NCBI GenBank assembly: GCA_021372895.1
Contig: JAJFTP010000095.1
Location: 25,054 to 89,053, forward strand
Reading direction: 5' to 3'
Source: Synergistaceae bacterium
GTDB taxonomy: Bacteria; Synergistota; Synergistia; Synergistales; Synergistaceae
DNA length: 64,000 nt
Shown here: piece by piece, positions 38,287-45,664 of the stretch
Layout of the letters: each line of letters begins with the position of its first letter
Numbering within the stretch: position 1 is the stretch's first letter
Notes under the pieces: model-generated
Databases searched by the model: none
The model's input: the letters and a program-made list of their open reading frames with translations, nothing else
What the model was told of the DNA's origin: nothing
Position numbers and translations under genes: made by a program

Positions 38287-40196
38287 CCAAATACCCTGAA
38301 CATATATCTCTTGAAGATGCATGGGTGCTTCTTCAGGCTGCTTTCAAGGATAAGCAGAAAGAATTCGGTACAGAGGCAGATATTTCAGATTCTCTCGGGC
38401 TTGTCCTTTCTTGTGATATAACAGCAAGAAGAAATGTCCCGCACTATGCCGCATCCGCTGTGGACGGCTATGCCATGGATGCCTCCTGTACTATAACAGC
38501 GTCGCAGGCGACCCCTGTCTCACTTCTTCCTGATAAATATGTATGGGTGAACACAGGTGCTGATATACCTTCGTGGGCAAATTCAGTGCTGATGGTTGAA
38601 GATTCATCAATAGAAGGAGACAGGCTTTTTGTTTTCAAGACCCTTACACCTTCTGCAAATGTGCGTCCTCTCGGGGAAGATGTGATGGCGGGGCAGATAA
38701 TCGCGAGGGAAGGAGATATCGTCTCTCCGGCGCTTATATCTCTCTTTCTGTGCGCGGCTATCGAAAGAGTTCCTGTGATACGCAAGCCAAGGACGCTTTT
38801 TATTCCTACGGGAGATGAGATAATATCGAAAGAAAGCTGGCTTTCGGATCCAAAACCCAAATCAGGGACAGTGGCAGAGAGTAATTCTATGTTTATTAAA
38901 GCGTCGTTCAGGCAGTGGGGGTTTGATATCGACATATCACCGATCATTCCCGACAACGCGGAAATACTTAAGAAAAAGGTCGAAGATGGAGTCAAAAATT
39001 ACGATATAGTACTGGTGGGCGCCGGTTCCGCCAAGGGTCGCAGGGATCACACTCTGAAGGTATTTGAAGAAACAGGGGAAGTACTTTTCCGATGGCTCAG
39101 GATGAAGCCCGGGCGGCCTGCGATGGCTGCCAGTGTGGAAGGTAAACCTGTAATATGTCTTCCCGGATTCCCGATGTCCACGGCAGTAGTTCTATGGAGT
39201 CTGGTCTATCCTTTGCTGAACCTTCTTTCATTCAAAAATAATGATTACTGGACCTTGTTGAAAGATGCTGTCGGATGCAGGGATACATGGCATACTAAAC
39301 TGCTGGTCCAACATTCATCTCCCGCAGGTATCCAGGAATGGCTGAGAGTCAAGACTGCCAGAGTGGGGGACAACACATACAGCTGGGCTCTCACGTCAGG
39401 TGCAAGCGTCCTATGGGCTTTGGCCGAAGCGGATGGGATTGCCCTTCTGGCGCCGTCAGCGCTTGAATGTGAAAAAGATACCGATGTCTCTGTGTGGATG
39501 ACGCGTGATGTGGATCTGGATAAACGCATACTTTTTCAAGGGTCCGATGACCCGGCAATACAGCTTCTTGTAACACCCATCAGACGCAGGGGCGGAGATT
39601 TTGTCTCCAGGGCTGTTGGCAGCATGGGCGGGCTTGCCGCCCTGAGCAGGGGAGAGTGTCATCTCGCGGCTGCGCATCTTCTGGATGAAAGAGATGGAAC
39701 ATACAACGACAGATTCATTGAACATTTTGCGGACGGGCGCAGATGGAAGCGTTTTCTGGTCTTTTATCGCACGCAGGGTATAATCGTACAGTCAGGAAAT
39801 CCAAATAACATACACAGTTTTGAGGATTTCTGCAAAGGAGATTATATATTCGCAAACAGACAGCCGGGTGCCGGCACCCGAGTGCTTTTTGACCATTGCC
39901 TGAAGCAGATGGGGAAGCCTCCTTCGGAGATAAGGGGATATGAGCAGCAGTGTATAACGCATATGGAAGCCGCAAACAGAGTATATACAGGTCTTGCAGA
40001 TGCAACGCTTGGAATAAAATCTGCGGCTGATGCTCTCGGCCTGGATTTCATCCCTATCGCAGAAGAACCTTACGAACTTGTCATACCGGCTGAGCACATG
40101 GGACACCCTACTATTGCCGCGTTGCTTGACAGTCTTAAGGATGAGGAGTGGAGAAATACAGTCGAAAGAATGGGAGGATACAGATGGCCGAGCTGA
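38280..40196 (+). CDS. MoeA fused to a periplasmic-binding-like domain
   Basis: The first about 400 of 638 residues form a MoeA module (VPHYAASAVDGYAMD, TGDEIIS, LVGAGSAKGRRDHT, PGRPAMAA, LPGFPMSTAVV). Residues about 410-620 are a PBP-like domain (LLVTPIRRRGGDF, GIIVQSGNPNNIHSFEDF, FANRQPGAGTRVLFD), as in proteins annotated 'MoeA/LysR substrate binding-domain'. No signal peptide exists, so it is cytoplasmic and may sense molybdate, tungstate or a pterin intermediate. The MoCF motif has GAGSAKG instead of GGSS(V/M)G, so its activity may differ from copy 1. ATG 38280 follows GGAGGTG. Confidence 0.88.
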   Translation: MVTKYPEHISLEDAWVLLQAAFKDKQKEFGTEADISDSLGLVLSCDITARRNVPHYAASAVDGYAMDASCTITASQATPVSLLPDKYVWVNTGADIPSWANSVLMVEDSSIEGDRLFVFKTLTPSANVRPLGEDVMAGQIIAREGDIVSPALISLFLCAAIERVPVIRKPRTLFIPTGDEIISKESWLSDPKPKSGTVAESNSMFIKASFRQWGFDIDISPIIPDNAEILKKKVEDGVKNYDIVLVGAGSAKGRRDHTLKVFEETGEVLFRWLRMKPGRPAMAASVEGKPVICLPGFPMSTAVVLWSLVYPLLNLLSFKNNDYWTLLKDAVGCRDTWHTKLLVQHSSPAGIQEWLRVKTARVGDNTYSWALTSGASVLWALAEADGIALLAPSALECEKDTDVSVWMTRDVDLDKRILFQGSDDPAIQLLVTPIRRRGGDFVSRAVGSMGGLAALSRGECHLAAAHLLDERDGTYNDRFIEHFADGRRWKRFLVFYRTQGIIVQSGNPNNIHSFEDFCKGDYIFANRQPGAGTRVLFDHCLKQMGKPPSEIRGYEQQCITHMEAANRVYTGLADATLGIKSAADALGLDFIPIAEEPYELVIPAEHMGHPTIAALLDSLKDEEWRNTVERMGGYRWPS

Positions 40197-41158
40197 TTGA
40201 CGCTTACGGACGGCGTCTGAATTATGTACGCATATCCGTGACTGACAGATGTAATTTCCGATGCACTTACTGTATGCCGCCGGAAGGAGTTAAATGTCTG
40301 GCTCACAGTGATATCATGCGCTATGAGGAGATATCGCTGCTATGCGGGGCCTTATGGGATCTTGGCGTCCGTAAGTTCAGATTCACAGGCGGAGAGCCTC
40401 TTGTGAGGAAGGATTTGGTCCCGTTTCTTACCAAATTGACGGAGCAATTACCGGGAATAAAGATCGCACTTACCACTAACGGTTCTTTGTTGGGGCAGTA
40501 TGCCGAGTCATTGGCGGAAATAAAATTACATTCATTAAACATAAGCCTTGATACTCTCAATGCTGAAAAATTTGCATCTATCACAAGATTGGGTAGCCTT
40601 GATGCGGTTATCGAAGGAATAAGGGCCGCATCAAAGGCCGGGATCAGAAACATAAAGCTCAACGCCGTGCTCATCAGAGGATTCAACGATGGCGAGATTG
40701 GAGATCTGCTGCGTTTTTCAAAGGAAGAGGGGCTCCTCCTCAGGATCATAGAATTTATGCCTCTTGAGGATGGCGTATGGAATAAGAGTTCTTTCATAAG
40801 CGGCAGAGAAATATTGCAGATGCTTCCGGAAGCCGATCATTGGCTGCAGGAGAACAGACATTTTACGGAGGATGGCCCGGCTAATTATTACCGGAACGAG
40901 AAAAGCGGAGATACAATCGGCATAATAGCCGCTGTTTCAAATCATTTTTGTCCAAATTGCAACAGACTGAGGGTCTCTGCTTCAGGAAATCTGCGGCTCT
41001 GCCTTTTCAGCGCCGCAGAGATATCTCTGCGGCCGTTTCTTGTCAGTGGAGATACTGAGGGTGTTAAAAAAATAATTATTGAAAGCATTATAAATAAACC
41101 GCGCTGCTGGGACGACATAAGGACCGGTCAGCTTCATATGTCTGGTATCGGGGGCTGA
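40184..41158 (+). CDS. moaA: GTP 3',8-cyclase MoaA (radical SAM)
   Basis: This 324-aa radical SAM enzyme performs the first step of molybdopterin synthesis together with MoaC. The N-terminal cluster motif is CNFRCTYCMPP (about 23-33), the C-terminal cluster motif is CPNCNRLR with a third Cys in LRLCLFS, and the protein ends in Gly-Gly (MSGIGG), which is required in MoaA. ATG 40184 follows GGGAGGA inside the preceding gene; the longer frame from 40148 has no family support. Confidence 0.97.
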   Translation: MAELIDAYGRRLNYVRISVTDRCNFRCTYCMPPEGVKCLAHSDIMRYEEISLLCGALWDLGVRKFRFTGGEPLVRKDLVPFLTKLTEQLPGIKIALTTNGSLLGQYAESLAEIKLHSLNISLDTLNAEKFASITRLGSLDAVIEGIRAASKAGIRNIKLNAVLIRGFNDGEIGDLLRFSKEEGLLLRIIEFMPLEDGVWNKSSFISGREILQMLPEADHWLQENRHFTEDGPANYYRNEKSGDTIGIIAAVSNHFCPNCNRLRVSASGNLRLCLFSAAEISLRPFLVSGDTEGVKKIIIESIINKPRCWDDIRTGQLHMSGIGG

Positions 41159-41162
41159 GAAT

Positions 41163-41654
41163 ATGGCTGAATACACTCATTTTGACAGAGAAGGACGTCC
41201 GACTCTGGTAGACGTAAGCGGGAAGCCCGTCACAAACCGTACCGCATGGGCCGAGGGATGGATAGACCTGCCGGATGTTATTTTTCAAACTGTCTCCTCA
41301 GGCAATGTAAAGAAGGGGGATCCTTTCCCCATAGCTGAGATTGCCGGGATAATTGGAGCAAAGAAGACATCAGAACTTGTTCCGTTATGCCATAACATCA
41401 GGCTTGATAATGTCAGCGTGAAATGTGAGCTCGTAAGTGAAAGCATGTCGGTCCGCATAACCTGCAAGGCAACGGCAAACGAAGTGACCGGAGTTGAAAT
41501 GGAAGCATTGACAGGTGTTTCGGTTGCAGCTCTTTGTTTTTACGATATGTGCAAGGGGCTTGACAAGGGAATGGTCATACGTGACATTCGGCTGTTGAAA
41601 AAAACAGGCGGCAAGAGCGGTGAATGGACCGCTGAGAAGGGGTATTCTGCATGA
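41163..41654 (+). CDS. moaC: Cyclic pyranopterin monophosphate synthase MoaC
   Basis: The 163-aa product converts the MoaA product to cyclic pyranopterin monophosphate. Diagnostic motifs are LVDVSGKPVTNRTA, IAGIMGAKKT-like IAGIIGAKKTSELVPLCHNIRLDNV, TGVEMEALTGVSVAAL and MCKGLDKGM. It follows moaA after 4 bp and overlaps the next gene by 4 bp (ATGA). Genes for MoaD and MoaE are not in this window. Confidence 0.97.
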   Translation: MAEYTHFDREGRPTLVDVSGKPVTNRTAWAEGWIDLPDVIFQTVSSGNVKKGDPFPIAEIAGIIGAKKTSELVPLCHNIRLDNVSVKCELVSESMSVRITCKATANEVTGVEMEALTGVSVAALCFYDMCKGLDKGMVIRDIRLLKKTGGKSGEWTAEKGYSA

Positions 41655-42466
41655 GGATGAGGATATTAAGGCTTTACGCACCATCACTTATCGGCGATCA
41701 TACGCTCTGCTATGTTCATACAAATGTGGCCGGTGAGAGCTGTGTCAATGAAGTGCCGATGGCTATCAATTTTGCGTTTGCAGGAGGATCTCCGGCTGGT
41801 GAGGCTGAAGAAAAAGCGATGACCATAGTGCTTCCTGCCGGAACAAATATAAATGATGGACATTTTATTGCGGTCGGAGAAGGCGAGACACTCTTGAGGT
41901 GGGATCAAGCCAGGAAATCTTTTGCCGTAATTACTCCTGGTTTTTTAAGCGTGTCAGCCCCTGTTCAGGTATGGCATCCATTGAGGACAGCCGTGCTGAC
42001 TGTCAGTGATAAGGGCAGCCGCGGAGAAAGAGAGGATACCGCCGGACCAGAGCTTGAAAACCTGATATCTGCGCTTGGCGGCATCGTTGAAGATCGTAAG
42101 ATAGTTCCCGATGAGGCAGAAGTTATAGCAGATACGGTGAAGGATTGGTGCGACAATGGTTTTAATCTTGTCCTTACAACCGGAGGTACCGGGCTTTCTC
42201 CAAGGGACGTTACACCGGAGGCTCTCCAGTCGATAGCGGAAAAAGTTGTCCCAGGGTTTGGAGAGATAATGCGAGCTCGTACTCTTATCCATACAGAGAG
42301 GGCTTTTCTCACCAGAAGCATATCAATAATAAGGAAAGGCACTCTCGTGATAGCATTCCCAGGCAGTCAGCGCGGGGCCAGACAGTGCTTTGAGGCAATT
42401 GCTGCCGGACTGAGGCACGGAGTTGAGACACTTGCCGGCTGGGATGGAGAATGCGGCGGTCATTAG
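41651..42466 (+). CDS. MogA/MoaB-type molybdopterin adenylyltransferase with unknown N-terminal domain
   Basis: Residues about 110-271 form a MogA-like domain (LRTAVLTVSDKGSRGEREDTAGP, VLTTGGTGLSPRDVTPEAL, IAFPGSQRGARQCFEAI), which adenylylates molybdopterin before metal insertion by MoeA. The first about 105 residues are a separate domain that I do not recognise; it lacks the motifs I would expect of a MOSC domain, although such MOSC-MogA fusions exist. The start is ATG 41651 in the moaC stop; ATG 41657 is in frame. It is the last gene of the cofactor cluster. Confidence 0.85.
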   Translation: MRMRILRLYAPSLIGDHTLCYVHTNVAGESCVNEVPMAINFAFAGGSPAGEAEEKAMTIVLPAGTNINDGHFIAVGEGETLLRWDQARKSFAVITPGFLSVSAPVQVWHPLRTAVLTVSDKGSRGEREDTAGPELENLISALGGIVEDRKIVPDEAEVIADTVKDWCDNGFNLVLTTGGTGLSPRDVTPEALQSIAEKVVPGFGEIMRARTLIHTERAFLTRSISIIRKGTLVIAFPGSQRGARQCFEAIAAGLRHGVETLAGWDGECGGH

Positions 42467-42502
42467 CGATCATTATCATAATAAGCACTGAAACTTTTTA
42501 AT

Positions 42503-42671
42503 GTTAAAAACTCAACTTTCCCACCGTCTTTCCCGCATGCTTTTGAGCGGGAATCCAGCGACTTCAATATTTTAGAGCCACTGGTTCTCCGCTGAATAAC
42601 ATACAGAGAAGACGAAAAACAGAGGTTTTGAATCCACTAATAGCAAGAGGTGGGGAAGTTGAGTTAAAAAC
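42503..42671. mobile_element. MITE-like element with 14-bp terminal inverted repeats and 9-bp target duplication
   Basis: The 151-bp element (42512-42662) has termini TCAACTTTCCCACC (42512-42525) and GGTGGGGAAGTTGA (42649-42662), inverted with 13 of 14 matches. It is flanked by a perfect 9-bp direct repeat GTTAAAAAC (42503-42511 and 42663-42671), as expected of a target-site duplication. Inside is a CCCGC...GCGGG hairpin (42532-42551) followed by GAATCCAG, a sequence type common in dispersed bacterial repeats. No coding frame of note exists, so it must be mobilised in trans if active. It fills the gap between the Moco cluster and rapZ. Confidence 0.75.
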
Positions 42672-42686
42672 CGTATTAATAATACT
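42659..42686 (+). promoter_or_regulatory. Possible rapZ promoter using the end of the MITE
   Basis: TTGAGT (42659-42664) straddles the right inverted repeat and the target duplication; AATACT (42681-42686) lies 16 bp further. Both hexamers are partial matches. Confidence 0.3.
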
Positions 42687-42713
42687 TAATAAACGTAAGG
42701 GGAGGTGTCCTCT

Positions 42714-43610
42714 GTGGAAAGCCAAGGCCGCACTTACCAGATCAAACGTTGCGTAATTATCACGGGAATGTCTGGCGGAGGTAAATCTTCCGCACTGAAC
42801 GTGTTTGAGGATCAGGGATTTTATGCGATAGACAACCTTCCTCCGACCTTGCTCCCGCAGCTGCTAGATGTGCTTGTATCCCATCCGTCGGCTGTATCCA
42901 GCGGTGTAGCGGCTGTTATGGATGTCCGCGGAGGGGAACTGCTGAACGATTTAGAAAACGTGCTTCCATTTATTAGGAAAAAAGTAGGAAAACTCGAAAT
43001 ACTCTTTGTCGATGCTTCAGATGAGTGCCTTCTCAGAAGATTTGAAACGACAAGGCGCATGCATCCCCTTGCTGCGAACACAACTATTCTCGGAGGGATA
43101 GCTAAGGAACGTGAGCTGCTACGCATGATAAAAAAAAGTGCCGATACCGTGATCGATACCTCAGACCTGAAGACGCCGGAATTTAAAGCTAAGCTTCTGG
43201 ATGTGATGGGCATGTCCTCAGAAAAGCTGTCTGTGATCATCAGTTCTTTCGGCTTTAAATACGGGATCCCCCAGGATTCTGATTATGTTTTGGATGTTCG
43301 TTTCCTGCCAAATCCAAACTATGTTGACGAACTCCATCTGTTTTCAGGCAAGGATAAGCCTGTTCAAAAATACCTGTCAGATTTTGATTCGCTAGAAGAG
43401 TTTATTTCCAAAGCTGAGGCTCTTCTGGAATTTGTCTCTTCTGTATACAGCAGTACCGGCAAGAAACAGCTTCATATCGCGATCGGCTGTACGGGAGGCC
43501 GGCACCGTTCTGTCGCTGTAGCAGAAATGATAGCCTCACTCCTTAGAAAGCATGGCAACAATGTCATTATAAGTCATAGGGACATAGGTAAAGGGAGCTC
43601 GCCGATATGA
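42714..43610 (+). CDS. rapZ: RapZ/YvcJ nucleotide-binding RNase adapter
   Basis: This 298-aa P-loop protein belongs to the RapZ (YvcJ) family, which binds nucleotides and, in enterobacteria, presents small RNAs to RNase E to control amino-sugar synthesis. The P-loop is TGMSGGGKSSAL near residue 18, followed by FYAIDNLPP. The C-terminal domain has KYGIP, LDVRFLPNPNYV and the phosphate-binding GCTGGRHRSVAVAE. GTG 42705 opens the frame but overlaps the Shine-Dalgarno GGGGAGG; GTG 42714, 8 nt after it, is the better start. It overlaps yvcK by 4 bp. Confidence 0.93.
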   Translation: MESQGRTYQIKRCVIITGMSGGGKSSALNVFEDQGFYAIDNLPPTLLPQLLDVLVSHPSAVSSGVAAVMDVRGGELLNDLENVLPFIRKKVGKLEILFVDASDECLLRRFETTRRMHPLAANTTILGGIAKERELLRMIKKSADTVIDTSDLKTPEFKAKLLDVMGMSSEKLSVIISSFGFKYGIPQDSDYVLDVRFLPNPNYVDELHLFSGKDKPVQKYLSDFDSLEEFISKAEALLEFVSSVYSSTGKKQLHIAIGCTGGRHRSVAVAEMIASLLRKHGNNVIISHRDIGKGSSPI

Positions 43611-44740
43611 ACAACGCGTATGTTTTCCTGTCCCTTGTTATTTTGATTGCAGCAGCCGCGGCTTCATTTTACGTTATATCATCAGGCAGGGGAAGAAAAA
43701 GAAAGAAAAGCGCTTCAATGCGTCATGGGATAATGAACAGTGCTATAGAATACCGACTTTCTTTTGGGCCGAGGATAGTTGCAATCGGTGGCGGAACAGG
43801 TCTATCAACGCTTCTTTCCGGGCTTAAGGGATTTACGCGCAATATTACTGCTGTTGTTGCTGTCACAGATGAAGGCGGAAGCTCAGGACGCCTGAGGCAG
43901 GAGTGGGGCATGCTGCCGCCGGGGGATATCAGAAACTGCATAGTTGCCCTTGCGGAGAACGACAGCTCTTTGAACAGGCTGCTCAATTTCAGGTTTGACA
44001 GAGGCGAGCTAAAGGGGCATAACCTTGGGAATCTGATACTGCTTGCTACTACGGAGATGATGGGTGATTTTCAGCGTGCGGTAGAAGAGCTGAACAAACT
44101 TCTTGCTATCAGAGGACAGGTACTGCCCGTGACAACAGAAACAGTGACCCTGAAGGGGGAGACGGAGGATGGTGAGCTGCTCAGCGGAGAGCTGAAAATA
44201 TCCGATAACGGAAGCAGGCTTGCTAAACTATGGATCGAACCCTCTAATGCGCAGCCCCTTGAAGGTGTAAAACAGGCGCTCAGCAGTGCCGACCTTATTG
44301 TGCTTGGCCCCGGCAGTCTGTTTACGAGTGTACTCCCTAACCTTCTTCTGAAAGACATATCTCTGTTACTGAGGGAGTCACAGGTCCCTATTGTTTATGT
44401 TGCCAACCTGGTAACTCAGCCGAAAGAGACTGAGGGGATGAATATACTTGCTCATGTTGACTGGGTGGCCAGTGTTCTTGGAACCGTTCCGGATTACCTG
44501 CTTGCAAATCAGGCGCCGATACCGGAGGAATATCTGTCACGCTACAGCAAAATCGGAGCTGAACCGCTTTATCTTTCAACACGGGAGGAAAAATATCTTG
44601 AGTCTCTTGGTACCACAGTTATTTATGGTGATTACGTTGAGATAAAGAATGGGGTCTATCTGAGACATAATGCACAGAGCCTCTCTGAGACGATCATACG
44701 TCTTGCAAGGGAGAGCAGGGAAAAGAGAGAGCTTTATTAG
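43607..44740 (+). CDS. yvcK: YvcK/CofD-like protein (gluconeogenesis factor) with N-terminal anchor
   Basis: This 377-aa protein is a CofD-like YvcK homologue. In Bacillus YvcK binds UDP-sugars and links carbon source to cell-wall synthesis. Motifs are IVAIGGGTGLSTLLSGL (about 58-74), TDEGGSSGRLR, PPGDIRNC, FRGELKGHNLGNL-like FDRGELKGHNLGNL, and VLGPGSLFTSVLPNL. Before this core lies a hydrophobic span (about 5-25) and a basic linker, so the protein may be membrane-tethered, unlike the B. subtilis form. Its stop is immediately followed by the whiA start. Confidence 0.92.
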   Translation: MNNAYVFLSLVILIAAAAASFYVISSGRGRKRKKSASMRHGIMNSAIEYRLSFGPRIVAIGGGTGLSTLLSGLKGFTRNITAVVAVTDEGGSSGRLRQEWGMLPPGDIRNCIVALAENDSSLNRLLNFRFDRGELKGHNLGNLILLATTEMMGDFQRAVEELNKLLAIRGQVLPVTTETVTLKGETEDGELLSGELKISDNGSRLAKLWIEPSNAQPLEGVKQALSSADLIVLGPGSLFTSVLPNLLLKDISLLLRESQVPIVYVANLVTQPKETEGMNILAHVDWVASVLGTVPDYLLANQAPIPEEYLSRYSKIGAEPLYLSTREEKYLESLGTTVIYGDYVEIKNGVYLRHNAQSLSETIIRLARESREKRELY

Positions 44741-45664
44741 ATGGAACGTCTTAACCGTACTATCTGGGACGAATGGACCTCATTTCCGCTGGTCCCACCG
44801 GTAGAAGATGAAATAGCGGGGATATTTGATGGACTCTCCTATAAAAAACATGTAGAAGATTACTACTTTACATGTAGCCGCCTGTTTGCTGTCAGACGGT
44901 TATTGCGGCTTTGGGCTTTATCCGGTTTTCAGGATCAGAACAGTGACAGTTCCAGGGGCATCAGGCTTATCCATACTCAGCAGCAGCGCGGCCGCATTGT
45001 TTTTAGCGTAAGCCGCGGATTTGCAGAGGAGATTTTTACGAGAAGTGCAAGACTTGGCAGAAGAGCCCGCAACTGGAACTGGGTGCGCGGTTTGTGGGGG
45101 AGCTGCGGTGCGCTTTACATACCAAGAGCCGGATATCATCTTGTATTGCGTCCACCTGAAGGCAATGGAAGTGCAGAGAGGATCCAGGGCATACTGAAAT
45201 CGGCCGGGTTTTCACTGGGAGTAAGGAAAAAAGGCGGTACGCGCGAGATCATGCTGCGTGACCAGCAGCAGATAGTAACGTTTCTTTCAAGGCTGGGATT
45301 TGTTCAGAGCGCTCTGGAACTGGAAGAGACAGCGATATATCGTTCAATGCGCAGCCATGCAAATAAATTGGTCAACTGTGATGCCGCAAATATCAACAAG
45401 AGCGTACAGGCCGCCCAGAATCAGATGGCGCTGATAAGGCAGCTTGAAGAGTATGGGATTGTCGAAGAATTACCTGAAGGACTAAGGGAACTTATCCGTG
45501 CAAGAAAATCAAGCCCCAGCATTTCTCTGAAGGAACTGGGGCAAAGTATGCCGAGACCTATTAGCAAAAGTACGGTAGAATATAGATGGAGAAAATTGGA
45601 GAATATATTGAATAAGATGTTGAAAGGGGATGGTGGCCATGTACTTGGGAAAGGCAGATGTTAA
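44741..45664 (+). CDS. whiA: WhiA-family DNA-binding protein
   Basis: This 307-aa protein is WhiA: an N-terminal LAGLIDADG-like domain without nuclease activity (residues about 10-190, with RGLWGSCGALYIPRAGYHLVL) and a C-terminal helix-turn-helix (about 245-300, SLKELGQSMPRPISKSTVEYRWRKL). WhiA controls sporulation septation in Streptomyces and affects division in Bacillus. The rapZ-yvcK-whiA order is the standard Gram-positive one. It overlaps the next gene by 26 bp. Confidence 0.92.
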   Translation: MERLNRTIWDEWTSFPLVPPVEDEIAGIFDGLSYKKHVEDYYFTCSRLFAVRRLLRLWALSGFQDQNSDSSRGIRLIHTQQQRGRIVFSVSRGFAEEIFTRSARLGRRARNWNWVRGLWGSCGALYIPRAGYHLVLRPPEGNGSAERIQGILKSAGFSLGVRKKGGTREIMLRDQQQIVTFLSRLGFVQSALELEETAIYRSMRSHANKLVNCDAANINKSVQAAQNQMALIRQLEEYGIVEELPEGLRELIRARKSSPSISLKELGQSMPRPISKSTVEYRWRKLENILNKMLKGDGGHVLGKGRC

